Assembly (NCBI GenBank): GCA_900313185.1
Contig: OMQI01000132.1
Location: 1-21,980 of the forward strand
Length of the DNA stretch: 21,980 nt
From: an uncultured Rhodospirillaceae bacterium
GTDB lineage: Bacteria > Pseudomonadota > Alphaproteobacteria > RF32 > CAG-239
Direction of reading: 5' to 3'
Shown: positions 6,539 through 15,008 of the stretch, piece by piece
Position numbering within the stretch: position 1 is the first letter of the stretch
Layout of the letters: every line of letters starts with the position of its first letter
Notes under the pieces: generated by a model
Told to the model about the DNA's origin: nothing
Seen by the model: the letters and a program-made list of their open reading frames with translations, nothing else
Databases searched by the model: none
Program-made: the position numbers and the translations under genes

Positions 6539-7045
6539 TTATATCTCCTCTTGAGGTTGCGGTTTGATTGCACCGGCGTTTCGTTTAGCTTTGCCGAGCG
6601 ATATAATACGGTCAACCAATTCTTCCAATACAATGGCGTCTTGTGTATACGAAAATTCACCTTCATTTTCAATATATTCTTCCGAGCCACCCGGTTCTAT
6701 TTCAATATATTTGTTTCCCATAATTCCCGAGCTGACAATAGAGGCACTGCTGTCATCCGGAATAAGTATACCCTCGTGAATTTTAAGGGTAAGGGTAGCA
6801 CGATAGTCTTCATCGAGAACGGAATTTTCCACAAGTCCTACATCAATACCGGCCATACGCACCTTATCGCCGATTGATAAACCATCGGTGCGGTTAAATG
6901 TAGCATAAACACAGTAATCGGTATCTTCGGAATCTTTCCACGTATTGCGTTGTAATTTAAAAATCACTACACACAACAAACAAAAACCGATAACACACAG
7001 TCCGATAATTAAATTTTTTAATTCTTCTTTTGTAAAATAATCCAA
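6539..7045 (-). CDS. MlaD/MCE-family protein, first copy (TTG start)
   Basis: The 168-residue product has one N-terminal membrane segment (about 10-29) and an MCE domain with TDGLSIGDKVRMAGIDVGLV (about 53-72), LIPDDSSASIVSSGIMGNKYIEIEPGG and a following linker that resembles the second copy. By eye it shares roughly 40 percent of residues with the next gene, a tandem duplication that has diverged. The start is TTG at 7045: GGAG lies 8 bases upstream, and an in-frame TAA shortly before leaves no ATG choice. Two MlaD subunits could form a mixed hexamer, which is inference. It is first in the mlaD-mlaD-DUF2155 operon. Confidence 0.88.
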   Translation of the reverse strand: MDYFTKEELKNLIIGLCVIGFCLLCVVIFKLQRNTWKDSEDTDYCVYATFNRTDGLSIGDKVRMAGIDVGLVENSVLDEDYRATLTLKIHEGILIPDDSSASIVSSGIMGNKYIEIEPGGSEEYIENEGEFSYTQDAIVLEELVDRIISLGKAKRNAGAIKPQPQEEI

Positions 7046-7123
7046 TTTAATTGCTCCATATTAGTGTTTGCTACAATTAATACCTCAATAAAATTAATTT
7101 GTCATCAATGTTTTTTATAATAG

Positions 7124-7153
7124 TTGAAAAATTTTTCAAAAAGCTGTTATATA
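7124..7153 (+). promoter_or_regulatory. Promoter of the Gld-type ABC operon with overlapping palindrome
   Basis: TTGAAA (7124-7129) is followed by TTATAT after 17 bases (7147) or TATATA after 18 (7148). The -35 is the left end of a perfect 16-base palindrome, TTGAAAAATTTTTCAA (7124-7139). The ATG of the ATPase is about 30 bases downstream. The palindrome could be a regulator site, or simply AT-rich chance. Confidence 0.45.
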
Positions 7154-7182
7154 TAAGTATTGTTTATGAAAGAGAGATAATT

Positions 7183-7890
7183 ATGCTTAAGGTTAAAGGT
7201 GTTTCTAAATTATTTTCCGATAAAAAAGCGCTTGATGAGGTATCTTTTAGCGTAAAAAAAGGAAAAATCGCTGCATTACTTGGGGAAAACGGTGCCGGTA
7301 AATCGACGTTGTTGCGAATTTTAAGCGGTTTTTTTGAGGCCGATGCCGGAGAAGTTTTTATTGATGAAACCAACATATCAAATCGTGAAAAATATTTGGA
7401 AAATGTCGGATATGTACAGGAAATTTCTGCCCTGTATGGAGAAATGACTGCGTATGATTTTTTGGATTTTGTTGCCGATTTACATAAGATAGAAAAAAGT
7501 GAAAAGCAGGAAAAAATAAAAAATGCAATAAGAATGTTGGAATTGCAGGATGTTTTGACGCAAAGAAACGAAACTCTTTCAAAAGGGTATAAGAAAAGAT
7601 TGGAATTGGCGGCGGTTTTGCTGTTTTCTCCCGAAATATTACTGCTGGACGAACCTACCGAGGGATTGGATCCAAACCAAAAAGATGCTTTGCGGAAAAT
7701 TATAAAACAATATGCCGAAAATCATATCATAATAATATCAACACATACATTGGAAGATGTCGAAGCTCTGGCTTCGCAGGTTTTGTTGCTGCACAAAGGA
7801 AAACTTTTGGCGGATAAAACTTTGAACGAATTTAAAAAAGAAGCCGATAATAATTTACTGGCATCTTTTAAGCAAGCTACAAAAAATTGA
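7183..7890 (+). CDS. ABC transporter ATPase, GldA-like (ABC-2 type)
   Basis: ATP-hydrolysing subunit of an ABC-2-type complex. The 235 residues show Walker A GENGAGKST (34-42), Q-loop region GYVQE (77-81), signature LSKGYKKR (132-139), Walker B ILLLDEP (152-158) with EGLDP D-loop, and the H-loop STH (186-188). The LSKGYxxR form is typical of the GldA/CcmA-like, ABC-2 exporter ATPases. The frame is open 84 bases further upstream, but the ATG at 7183 begins the fold, has AGAGAG before it and lies downstream of the promoter. It is separated from the fused permease gene by 8 bases, so the two are one operon. Confidence 0.92.
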   Translation: MLKVKGVSKLFSDKKALDEVSFSVKKGKIAALLGENGAGKSTLLRILSGFFEADAGEVFIDETNISNREKYLENVGYVQEISALYGEMTAYDFLDFVADLHKIEKSEKQEKIKNAIRMLELQDVLTQRNETLSKGYKKRLELAAVLLFSPEILLLDEPTEGLDPNQKDALRKIIKQYAENHIIIISTHTLEDVEALASQVLLLHKGKLLADKTLNEFKKEADNNLLASFKQATKN

Positions 7891-7898
7891 GGTGAAAA

Positions 7899-10220
7899 AT
7901 GCAACAATTCTTTGCTCTATTCAAAAAGGAAATGAACGGATACTTTAAAAGTTATTTCGCATATATGATTTTCTTTATATATTTGTTTGTGTCAGTCGGT
8001 TGTGCTTTTTATTTCGGGGCATATCTGGCAATGCACGATACATCGGTTTATGCGCTGTTTTATTTGCAGCCGGCGATTTTGGCGCTTTTGATTCCGGCAT
8101 TGACTATGCGTTTATGGTCAGATGAATATAAATCGGGAACGGCTGAGTTTTTGCTCACTCAACCACTGAGCAATCGTTTACCGGTAATGGCGAAGTTTGT
8201 AGCTTCCGGAGTGTTTGCTATGGCAATGAGCTTATTTTTGCTGCCGTTTATAATCTACACTTCGTTTTGGTTAAAAATTGATTGGAATAATGTCGCTTGC
8301 AGTTATATAGGGGTGTGGCTGTATATTTTGTTGTTTTGTTCTTTGGGGTGTTTTATTTCGTCATTGAGCAAATACACGATTATTTCATATTTACTGACGG
8401 TTTTTGTCAGTGGTTTATGGTTGTTGCTGCCATTCAGCAAACTTTATGATATATACAATAATTTTTTGTTTGCCGAAGTGGGAATTTCAGACTTCTTATA
8501 TTTCGTTATATCGTTTGCCGCTTTGTTGTGGCTTAATGTTTTGGTTTTGGATTACAGGCGTTCGGCACAAAAAAATAAAAATTTGCGTTTCGTGATTTTT
8601 TCTTTGCTGTTTGTTATTGGGGTTATACTGTCAAATATTGCTTTGTTTATGTTGTTTGATGCACATAAAGCTGATTTTACGCATAACAAACAATATACTT
8701 TGCAGCCGAAAACTCGTGAAATAGTCAATGCAACGGTAAAGCCGATTACATTAGACGTATATATTTCCAAAGATTTGAAGGCCAAAAATGCCGAATATTA
8801 TTACTATTATCAGCAAACAAAGCGATTTGTTGAAAAATACGGTAAAGAATCGGCATCAATGATAAATGTGAATATAACAGAAGTGGAACCTTTTTCCGAG
8901 TTAGAAAAGAATGTGCTGAACAGCGGGCTATATTATGAAGAAAATGCCAAGGGTACTAAAGATTATTTTGGGGCAGTTATCAGAGATAATGAAAGTCAGG
9001 GTGTGGTTATAAAACAATTTTTACCTCAAAGACGCGCATTTTTGGAAAAAGATATAGATAAGGCCTTGCTTAAATTGACACAGAAGGATGTTATAAAATC
9101 AGTAGGTATATATTTTGATCCGACACAAAATTTAGAGGAGTTTAATGCCTTCACTCTCAATTTGGAAGAAGATTACAATATATTAAATGTTACTGAAGAT
9201 ACTTATGAAATTTCATCAAAATTAGATTTGTTGATTTTGGTTAATCCGAAAGAAATGCCGCTTTCATTTTTGTATGCAATAGACCAATATATTGCCAATG
9301 GCGGTAAAGTTTTGATATTCTTTGATTTATTAACCAAAGGACAATCGGAAAATACCAATATGAAATCATTACAAGCAGTGGTGTTTATGGATCAGATGAA
9401 CGTTTTATTGGGAGATGATTTTACCGATGATGGAAAACCGGGGGAAAATTATAAAGTATCTGAACAGAAGTTGAATTTATACAAAGCAATGACCTTTACT
9501 GCCGATGATAAAGAATTTGCAGTTACTCCGGTTATTGAAAATCCTAAAGGTTATATCGGAGCTGTTTTGCGTGGGCAATATAAATCAGCTTTTGAAGAAA
9601 ATCCGCATAAAGTAAAAGAAATTTTGCGCAATATGATGCCACACACTATTTACAGTTCTGAAACTGCGACCGTGGCCTTTATCGGAGATGCGGACATTAT
9701 TGAAAATGAAACTTGGGTGGCGGATAGTTCACCTGATGCCAATCCGTACAGTGTGATAAATAAATCTGCCAATATGCTGTCAGTTCGTAAATTGATAGAC
9801 GAGTTGGCCGGTAATGAGATATTTAATGAGTTGCCTCAAAAAAATGATAATGAGAGTTTGTTTGGTATCGGGGAACAGGTAAACGCAGCAATTTTCGGGA
9901 AATATTATGAGCAATACGGTTCTATTTTGGAAGAAATGAAAATGAGTCGTTTGAAATTGTTGCAAAAAAGCGGTGGAGACAGCGAAAAATTACAAACTTT
10001 GGCTCAGGTAGATGAAGCCGGACTTGCTTTCGGGCAGGCCGAGCAGAAAATGGAAAATTTATTCTATCAAATCAGACAACAGTATTCATTGACCATTAAT
10101 AAAATAATAGCAATGAATGTTTTTGTTATGCCGATATTGGCGACGGTATTTTTATGGTTGGCAATGTTATTTGTGGGAAGACGCAGACTTAAAAAAATCA
10201 GGGAGATAACAAATGACTAA
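7899..10220 (+). CDS. Fused GldF-like ABC-2 permease and GldG-like auxiliary protein
   Basis: A 773-residue protein in two parts. Residues 1-255 are an ABC-2 permease with about six membrane segments; the phrase MRLWSDEYKSGTAEFLLTQPLS is characteristic of this family. From about 260 to 700 is a large periplasmic domain of the Gldg/ABC_transp_aux type, with the start IVNATVKPITLDVYISKD, a strand-rich middle (LDLLILVNPKEMPLSFLYAIDQYIANGGKVLIFFD) and AFIGDADII. A C-terminal membrane segment (about 735-758) and a basic end follow. GldF and GldG are commonly separate genes; here they form one chain with no frameshift. RBS GAGGTGAAAA overlaps the end of the ATPase gene. Such complexes are required for gliding in Bacteroidetes but their substrate elsewhere is unknown. 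Confidence 0.88.
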   Translation: MQQFFALFKKEMNGYFKSYFAYMIFFIYLFVSVGCAFYFGAYLAMHDTSVYALFYLQPAILALLIPALTMRLWSDEYKSGTAEFLLTQPLSNRLPVMAKFVASGVFAMAMSLFLLPFIIYTSFWLKIDWNNVACSYIGVWLYILLFCSLGCFISSLSKYTIISYLLTVFVSGLWLLLPFSKLYDIYNNFLFAEVGISDFLYFVISFAALLWLNVLVLDYRRSAQKNKNLRFVIFSLLFVIGVILSNIALFMLFDAHKADFTHNKQYTLQPKTREIVNATVKPITLDVYISKDLKAKNAEYYYYYQQTKRFVEKYGKESASMINVNITEVEPFSELEKNVLNSGLYYEENAKGTKDYFGAVIRDNESQGVVIKQFLPQRRAFLEKDIDKALLKLTQKDVIKSVGIYFDPTQNLEEFNAFTLNLEEDYNILNVTEDTYEISSKLDLLILVNPKEMPLSFLYAIDQYIANGGKVLIFFDLLTKGQSENTNMKSLQAVVFMDQMNVLLGDDFTDDGKPGENYKVSEQKLNLYKAMTFTADDKEFAVTPVIENPKGYIGAVLRGQYKSAFEENPHKVKEILRNMMPHTIYSSETATVAFIGDADIIENETWVADSSPDANPYSVINKSANMLSVRKLIDELAGNEIFNELPQKNDNESLFGIGEQVNAAIFGKYYEQYGSILEEMKMSRLKLLQKSGGDSEKLQTLAQVDEAGLAFGQAEQKMENLFYQIRQQYSLTINKIIAMNVFVMPILATVFLWLAMLFVGRRRLKKIREITND

Positions 10221-11169
10221 AAAATATATTTTAGGCAGTATTTTGTTTGTTTTGACGTCTTTGTTGATTCTTGCCGGAGTGTGGGGATATTCCCGTTATC
10301 GCCAAGGAGCTAATGTTCGGGGCGAATATGCGTTATCGGCAACCAGAGATAAAATTAATTATTTGGGGAACATTAAAATCAGCACATCAAGCGGTGGAGA
10401 ATTTAATATTCATCGTTTGTCTGACGGAAGTTGGCGCTTCAAGGAAGCTAAAGATTATTATGTTAACGAAGATATGTTGGCTTCCTTTTTTAGGATGGTA
10501 AAGAATTCGGTTATAGTTTCAGTTTTGCCGGTTGATGATGAATTTTTGCAACAGAATAACTTAACTAAAGAAACCGGAATTAAAGTTGAAACTTATGATT
10601 ATGACGGAAAATTACTTGATAAAGTTATTTTGGGAAAATGGATACCAGAGCAACAACTGATGATGATAAAGAGCAGTGCAAATGAACATTACGCTTATGC
10701 TGTTAGTGCCATAAATAATTTTTCCGGCTCTCCTCAAGATTGGATACCATATCCGTTGCTGAATATTAAAACTTCGGAGATTAAATCGGTAATAATTAAT
10801 GGTAATAAAAAAGATTATCGAGAATTTAATAAATTATTGAGCAGTTCATCTGCTTGGCGTGAATTGGCCAGAGTTTTGGATTTTGTTGAATATCAGGGAT
10901 TAACCTACAAATCTGATTTGGCTGATTTGCCACCGGATACCAAAGTGCGTCAAATTGATGTGCTGATGTTGACGGGAATGTTTTATAAGTTGACGGTGTT
11001 GAATGTAGGAACATCATATTGGGTTTTGATTTCAATGGATGCGCAAAAAGTGTTTACAAGAGAAGCCATAAATGTGGCGGCTGACACTTATCGTTATTAT
11101 GCCGATTGGGTGTTCCAATTGATGGAAGAACAAGGTAAGGCTTTGTTCAATGGGGAACTGCTTAATTAA
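10213..11169 (+). CDS. DUF4340-like membrane-anchored periplasmic protein
   Basis: The 318-residue product has one N-terminal membrane anchor (YILGSILFVLTSLLILAGVW, about 5-24) and a periplasmic domain with repeated strand patterns: GEFNIHRLSDGSWRFKEA, LDKVILGKW and RQIDVLMLTG. DUF4340 proteins usually follow GldG-like genes and are thought to belong to the same complex. The start overlaps the fused permease gene by 8 bases with GGGAG upstream, so translation is coupled. The stop codon abuts the stop of the convergent glycosyltransferase gene with no gap. Domain call rests on context plus pattern, so it is less certain than the ABC subunits. Confidence 0.75.
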   Translation: MTKKYILGSILFVLTSLLILAGVWGYSRYRQGANVRGEYALSATRDKINYLGNIKISTSSGGEFNIHRLSDGSWRFKEAKDYYVNEDMLASFFRMVKNSVIVSVLPVDDEFLQQNNLTKETGIKVETYDYDGKLLDKVILGKWIPEQQLMMIKSSANEHYAYAVSAINNFSGSPQDWIPYPLLNIKTSEIKSVIINGNKKDYREFNKLLSSSSAWRELARVLDFVEYQGLTYKSDLADLPPDTKVRQIDVLMLTGMFYKLTVLNVGTSYWVLISMDAQKVFTREAINVAADTYRYYADWVFQLMEEQGKALFNGELLN

Positions 11170-12621
11170 TCAGTTTGTTTTCAATTTGTAAACCCCGATG
11201 TTGCCGATACCGAAAAAGTCGTAATCTTTGAGAGTCACGTCGTCCAAAACGTGCCGTTTATAGGTATTTTTAAATTGTTCGTCAGTGTCGTCATAAGGAT
11301 GTGGAAACTTTGCCATATAAGCACCTTTATTGTATAAAATATACTTAAATTTCTGCGATTTTACCAAGTCATTTACATTATATTCCGGTTGTCGGTCAAA
11401 TAAGTAATCATCAACCGATTCAATGGATGGAGCATACCAATAATATGAATATTTTGGTTGATAAATATTTTGCTCATTGGAAAAATAATTAAAGCAGGTG
11501 TCGGTCGGTTTAATTATTTTAAGGAGTTGGCGAGATGTTGTATTGCTGTATATGGTAAATGTAATGGTAACGTTTATGCAAAAAATAGCAATCAACGCTA
11601 ATTTAAAATATGTATGAATGATTTTATCGGCATCTTTAAGTGCGTATGCTATCAGCAATGAAGTATAAAAGAAAGCCGGAAGTAAATATCTCGGGTAATA
11701 AACCGGATAAATGAAATTGCGAATTAAACTGAATGACAATAAAAAAGCGATAATGTGAACATAAAAATCGGCTTTTTTGGTGTAAATTGAATAGCCGTAG
11801 GCGATATATCCCATAATGATATAAATAATGAAGTCAGACAGTTGAGACGGTAACTTAAAATCTAAAAGCGAGAAAAATTTTGCATTAAAAATCCAACAGC
11901 TTTGGAAATAAATTTTCAGACTATCGGTGAGGTATAAGTAAGCGGTAAATATGCCAATAAACAGAAGCGGCAATATTGCGGCATACAAAAAGTTTTTGAT
12001 TTGCCGAGGATTTTTGTAAAGAAGGTAAAACGCTACCAATCCCAAAGGAATTATCAGAAAAACAGCAGTTTGCAAAAATAAAAAAGATAAAGTCAAAGAG
12101 GCAGTACTGATAATTAAAGGCTTGGATTTAAGAGTTTGAGCATATTCAAAAAAGTAATACAGTCCGCAGACAAAGAAAAAGCGCATTAATGTATCAGGTT
12201 TGACAATTGAAAACATATAGAGGGTGGGGTAAAATGACAAAAAGATAAGTATACTCAGCAATGCGCAAAATTTTCCGCCCAGAAAACGTTCGGCAATTTT
12301 ATAAATGTAGTAAAAAGTGCCGATAGAAACAATAGTCATTAATACTCTTGCCGTATACAAGATCAATATGGCATTTTGCGGCATTATTTTAACCAGAGGC
12401 GCAAGTAAAAATAAAAATAAAGGATGGTGATGTTCAAAAAAATCACGGAACGGCATTGAACCGGTGCTGATGAAATAAGCAGCATGCAAATGTTCCAATT
12501 CATCTACGAGCAATACGCCGGAAAGGCAGAATACGATAATCAAAGCCAAAATATCACACAAAGCCACAGCTCCGTATGATGTTAAGAAAGTTTTTATTTT
12601 ATTTTGCATTTCCATTGGCAT
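11170..12621 (-). CDS. GT39-like polytopic membrane glycosyltransferase
   Basis: Likely transfers a sugar from a polyprenyl-phosphate donor on the periplasmic side (ArnT/PMT-like, GT-C fold). The 483 residues hold a first membrane segment (about 14-38), then the family-type acidic pair in LVDELEHLHAAYF (Asp40-Glu41), and MPFRDFFEHHHPLFLFLLAP in the first periplasmic loop. About nine further hydrophobic segments and a soluble C-terminal domain (about 385-483) follow. The acceptor is unknown. Three clustered Met codons (12621, 12615, 12609) are possible starts, all with weak ribosome sites. A frame open to 12726 would run through the ackA terminator and is unlikely. The start lies just after that terminator, so expression needs readthrough or a promoter within ackA. 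Confidence 0.82.
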   Translation of the reverse strand: MPMEMQNKIKTFLTSYGAVALCDILALIIVFCLSGVLLVDELEHLHAAYFISTGSMPFRDFFEHHHPLFLFLLAPLVKIMPQNAILILYTARVLMTIVSIGTFYYIYKIAERFLGGKFCALLSILIFLSFYPTLYMFSIVKPDTLMRFFFVCGLYYFFEYAQTLKSKPLIISTASLTLSFLFLQTAVFLIIPLGLVAFYLLYKNPRQIKNFLYAAILPLLFIGIFTAYLYLTDSLKIYFQSCWIFNAKFFSLLDFKLPSQLSDFIIYIIMGYIAYGYSIYTKKADFYVHIIAFLLSFSLIRNFIYPVYYPRYLLPAFFYTSLLIAYALKDADKIIHTYFKLALIAIFCINVTITFTIYSNTTSRQLLKIIKPTDTCFNYFSNEQNIYQPKYSYYWYAPSIESVDDYLFDRQPEYNVNDLVKSQKFKYILYNKGAYMAKFPHPYDDTDEQFKNTYKRHVLDDVTLKDYDFFGIGNIGVYKLKTN

Positions 12622-12628
12622 TGCTTTG

Positions 12629-12664
12629 AAAAAAAGGAACCTAATCTTTATGACTAGGTTCCTT
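12629..12664 (-). terminator. Rho-independent terminator after ackA
   Basis: On the minus strand, AAGGAACCTA and TAGGTTCCTT form a perfect 10-base stem, extended by three inner pairs (one G-U) around an ATAAA loop. The hairpin is followed by a run of seven T (12635-12629). It begins 12 bases after the ackA stop. It is the strongest terminator in the window. On the plus strand there is no T run after it, so it works one way. Confidence 0.88.
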
Positions 12665-12676
12665 ATTAAGACCTGA

Positions 12677-13861
12677 TTAAATACCGGATAAGCGAACCGT
12701 ATCACGAGCGATAACTTGTTCTTCATCAGTAGGTATGATATATACCTTAACTTTGGAATCCGGTGTGGAAATCATAATGGTTTCACCACGGACACGGTTG
12801 TTTTTCTCATCCAATTTGATACCAAGATAAGCCAAACGTTCAATCAATACCTTACGTAATAACCAACCGTTTTCACCGACGCCGGCAGTAAATACGATGG
12901 CATCAACACCGCCTAAAACGGCAATGTAACCACCGATGATTTTAAGTAAAGAATGAACATAGCAGTAAGTTGCCATAGTGCATTTTTCTTCGCCTTGGAG
13001 CATTCTGTCTTCAACATCACGGTTATCCGAATATCCGCACAAAGCCAACATACCGCTTTGTTTGTTCAATAAATCATTGACTTGATCGATGGATAGTCCG
13101 TCTTTCTTCATTATGTACAACGGAATGTACGGATCAATATCGCCGGAGCGTGTTCCCATAATGGTGCCGGCAAGCGGAGTAAAGCCCATGGAAGTATCAA
13201 CACAAATACCGTTATCAATGGCGGAAATGGAAGCACCGTTACCCAAGTGGCAAGTGATGATTTTCCCCTTTTTGCCGATTAATTTAGCGCATTCTTCGGA
13301 AACATATTTATGCGATGTTCCGTGAAAACCGTAACGACGAATTTTGTTACGAGTATATTGGTCTTCCGGAATGGCATAGCGATAAGCTTCAGGTTTCATT
13401 GTCTGGTGGAATGAAGTATCAAATACAGCCACTTGCGGGATGTTAGGTAATACTTCTTTAACAGCCTTTAAGCCCAACACGTGAGCAGGATTGTGTAACG
13501 GAGCTAAATCGGAAAGACCGGCAATTTGTTCGATAACCTCATCGGTAACCAATACGGATTCCTTGAAAATATCTCCGCCTTGTACGATACGATGTCCGAC
13601 GGCGTCCAACTCATCCATAGACTTAAGAGCACCGTTGAGCAACAAATCAAATACCGCACGAATTGCTTCCGAATGTGTCGGCATAGCAATTTCGTGCGCT
13701 TGTTTAGGACTGTTACCGTATTGAATTTTTACAACGGAGTTTTCCATACCGATACGTTCGGCAATACCTTTGGAAACCACTTCATAGTTTTCGCCTTCTA
13801 CATTATAGAGTTGAAATTTTAATGAAGAAGAACCACAGTTAATTACGAGAATTTTTTTCAT
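12677..13861 (-). CDS. ackA: Acetate kinase
   Basis: Interconverts acetyl phosphate plus ADP and acetate plus ATP in the cytosol, the ATP-yielding last step of acetate fermentation. The 394 residues show the ASKHA phosphate motif at the N-terminus (INCGSSSLKFQL, about 5-16), GHRIVQGGD, RYGFHGTSHKYVS with the catalytic-region His, CHLGNGASISAI, DTSMGFTPLAGTIMGTRSGDIDP and FTAGVGENG. Length is normal for the family. ATG 13861 is chosen because it starts the fold (MKKILVINCG) and has AAGGAAC upstream; the frame extends another 34 codons into pta without a ribosome site. It starts 13 bases after the pta stop and ends in a clear terminator. Confidence 0.98.
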   Translation of the reverse strand: MKKILVINCGSSSLKFQLYNVEGENYEVVSKGIAERIGMENSVVKIQYGNSPKQAHEIAMPTHSEAIRAVFDLLLNGALKSMDELDAVGHRIVQGGDIFKESVLVTDEVIEQIAGLSDLAPLHNPAHVLGLKAVKEVLPNIPQVAVFDTSFHQTMKPEAYRYAIPEDQYTRNKIRRYGFHGTSHKYVSEECAKLIGKKGKIITCHLGNGASISAIDNGICVDTSMGFTPLAGTIMGTRSGDIDPYIPLYIMKKDGLSIDQVNDLLNKQSGMLALCGYSDNRDVEDRMLQGEEKCTMATYCYVHSLLKIIGGYIAVLGGVDAIVFTAGVGENGWLLRKVLIERLAYLGIKLDEKNNRVRGETIMISTPDSKVKVYIIPTDEEQVIARDTVRLSGI

Positions 13862-13874
13862 TTTTTTTTGTTCC

Positions 13875-14879
13875 TTATTTTGTAGCTTGTAAACAGGTGA
13901 TAGCGATTGCTCCGACAATATCTTCGGCAAAACAACCACGGGATAAATCATTAACAGGGGCATTCAGTCCTTGTAAGATAGGGCCGTAGGCTTCGCAACC
14001 GCCCAAGCGTTGCAACATTTTATAGCAAATATTACCGGCTTCCAAACTCGGGAAGATTAATACTCTTGCTTTGCCTGCAACTTCGCTGTTTGGTGCTTTT
14101 TTAGCTGCAACAACACTATCAAGAGCGGCATCGGCTTGCAATTCACCGTCGAGTTTAATACCGAGATTTTTGTATTCGTCGCTTAAAAGAGCTTGCTTAG
14201 CAATTTCGGTAGCTCGCTTAACTTTTTCCACTTCATCACCTTTACCCGAACCTTTGGTAGAAAATGACAACATTGCAACATTAGGTTCAATGCCGAAATG
14301 CAAGGCGGTTTCGGCAGCATCCAAAGCAATGTCGGCAAGTTCTTGTTCATTAGGGTTGATTATAATGCCGCAATCGGAGAAAATGTATGGAGTTCCGTTT
14401 GAAAGCATAATGAAAAATGAAGAAGCACTGCGTCCTTTTTTGGCCGATTTAATAATCTGCAGAGCCGGACGAACCGTATCGGCGGTAGAATGATTGGCAC
14501 CTGATACCATACCGTCGGCGTGACCGGATTTTATCATCAACGTACCGAAATAGTTGTAGTTGAGAGCTAACTTTTCGGCATCTTCGTGTGATAATCCTTT
14601 TTCTTTGCGTAAATTATACAGTAATTCAATATATTCGCCCAAATGTTCGGATTTTTCCGGTTGAATAAATTTAATACCATCGGTGCTCCAGTTGTGAGAT
14701 GCAAAAAAAGCCTGCATCTTTTCGACATCACCCAAAATAACAATATTGGCAGCTTTCTCTTCGCTGATAATATGAGCAGCAGTTAAAACCCGCTCATCTT
14801 CACCCTCAGGTAACACTATTGTTTTAAGGTCTTTTTTAGTTTTTTCCAACAAACTCAAAATATATTTGCTTTTAATCAT
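13875..14879 (-). CDS. pta: Phosphate acetyltransferase (short form)
   Basis: Converts acetyl-CoA and phosphate to acetyl phosphate and CoA. At 334 residues this is the short, catalytic-domain-only form without the N-terminal regulatory DRTGG domain of the enterobacterial enzyme. Visible motifs are VLPEGEDERVLTAA (about 22-35), the active-site region ADGMVSGANHSTADTVRPAL, FSDCGIIINP, MLSFSTKGSGKG, DGELQADAAL, IFPSLEAGNICYKMLQRLG and GPILQGLNAPVNDLSRG. GAGG lies about 9 bases before the ATG. It is first of the pta-ackA operon, and is divergent from the DUF2066 gene across about 130 bases. No clear -10/-35 pair could be picked for it. Confidence 0.98.
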   Translation of the reverse strand: MIKSKYILSLLEKTKKDLKTIVLPEGEDERVLTAAHIISEEKAANIVILGDVEKMQAFFASHNWSTDGIKFIQPEKSEHLGEYIELLYNLRKEKGLSHEDAEKLALNYNYFGTLMIKSGHADGMVSGANHSTADTVRPALQIIKSAKKGRSASSFFIMLSNGTPYIFSDCGIIINPNEQELADIALDAAETALHFGIEPNVAMLSFSTKGSGKGDEVEKVKRATEIAKQALLSDEYKNLGIKLDGELQADAALDSVVAAKKAPNSEVAGKARVLIFPSLEAGNICYKMLQRLGGCEAYGPILQGLNAPVNDLSRGCFAEDIVGAIAITCLQATK

Positions 14880-14936
14880 TATCCAGTCCTCTTTACTATT
14901 TTAAATTATCCATAATAAACAACGGTTCTTCCAAAA

Positions 14937-14981
14937 AGTCTATAAAAAAGTTTTGCTTTTTAGACTAATTTGTAATATGTT
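14937..14981 (+). promoter_or_regulatory. Promoter of the DUF2066 operon with overlapping inverted repeat
   Basis: TTGCTT (14953-14958), 17 bases, then TATGTT (14976-14981), about 28 bases before the ATG at 15009. An inverted repeat (AGTCTA...AAAAG against CTTTTTAGACT, 14937-14966, with a 3-base bulge) overlaps the -35. It may be a regulator site between the divergent operons. No gene for such a regulator is next to it. Confidence 0.4.
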
Positions 14982-15008
14982 ATAAAAAATTTAAGTAAAG
15001 GTAGTAAA

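Noticed and set aside
12622..12726. N-terminal extension of the glycosyltransferase into ackA
   Set aside because: The extension would translate through the ackA terminator hairpin and has no ribosome site; the later Met cluster precedes the first membrane segment.
14071..14493. 140-codon plus-strand frame opposite pta
   Set aside because: Pta is unmistakable on the other strand; this frame is a codon-bias shadow.
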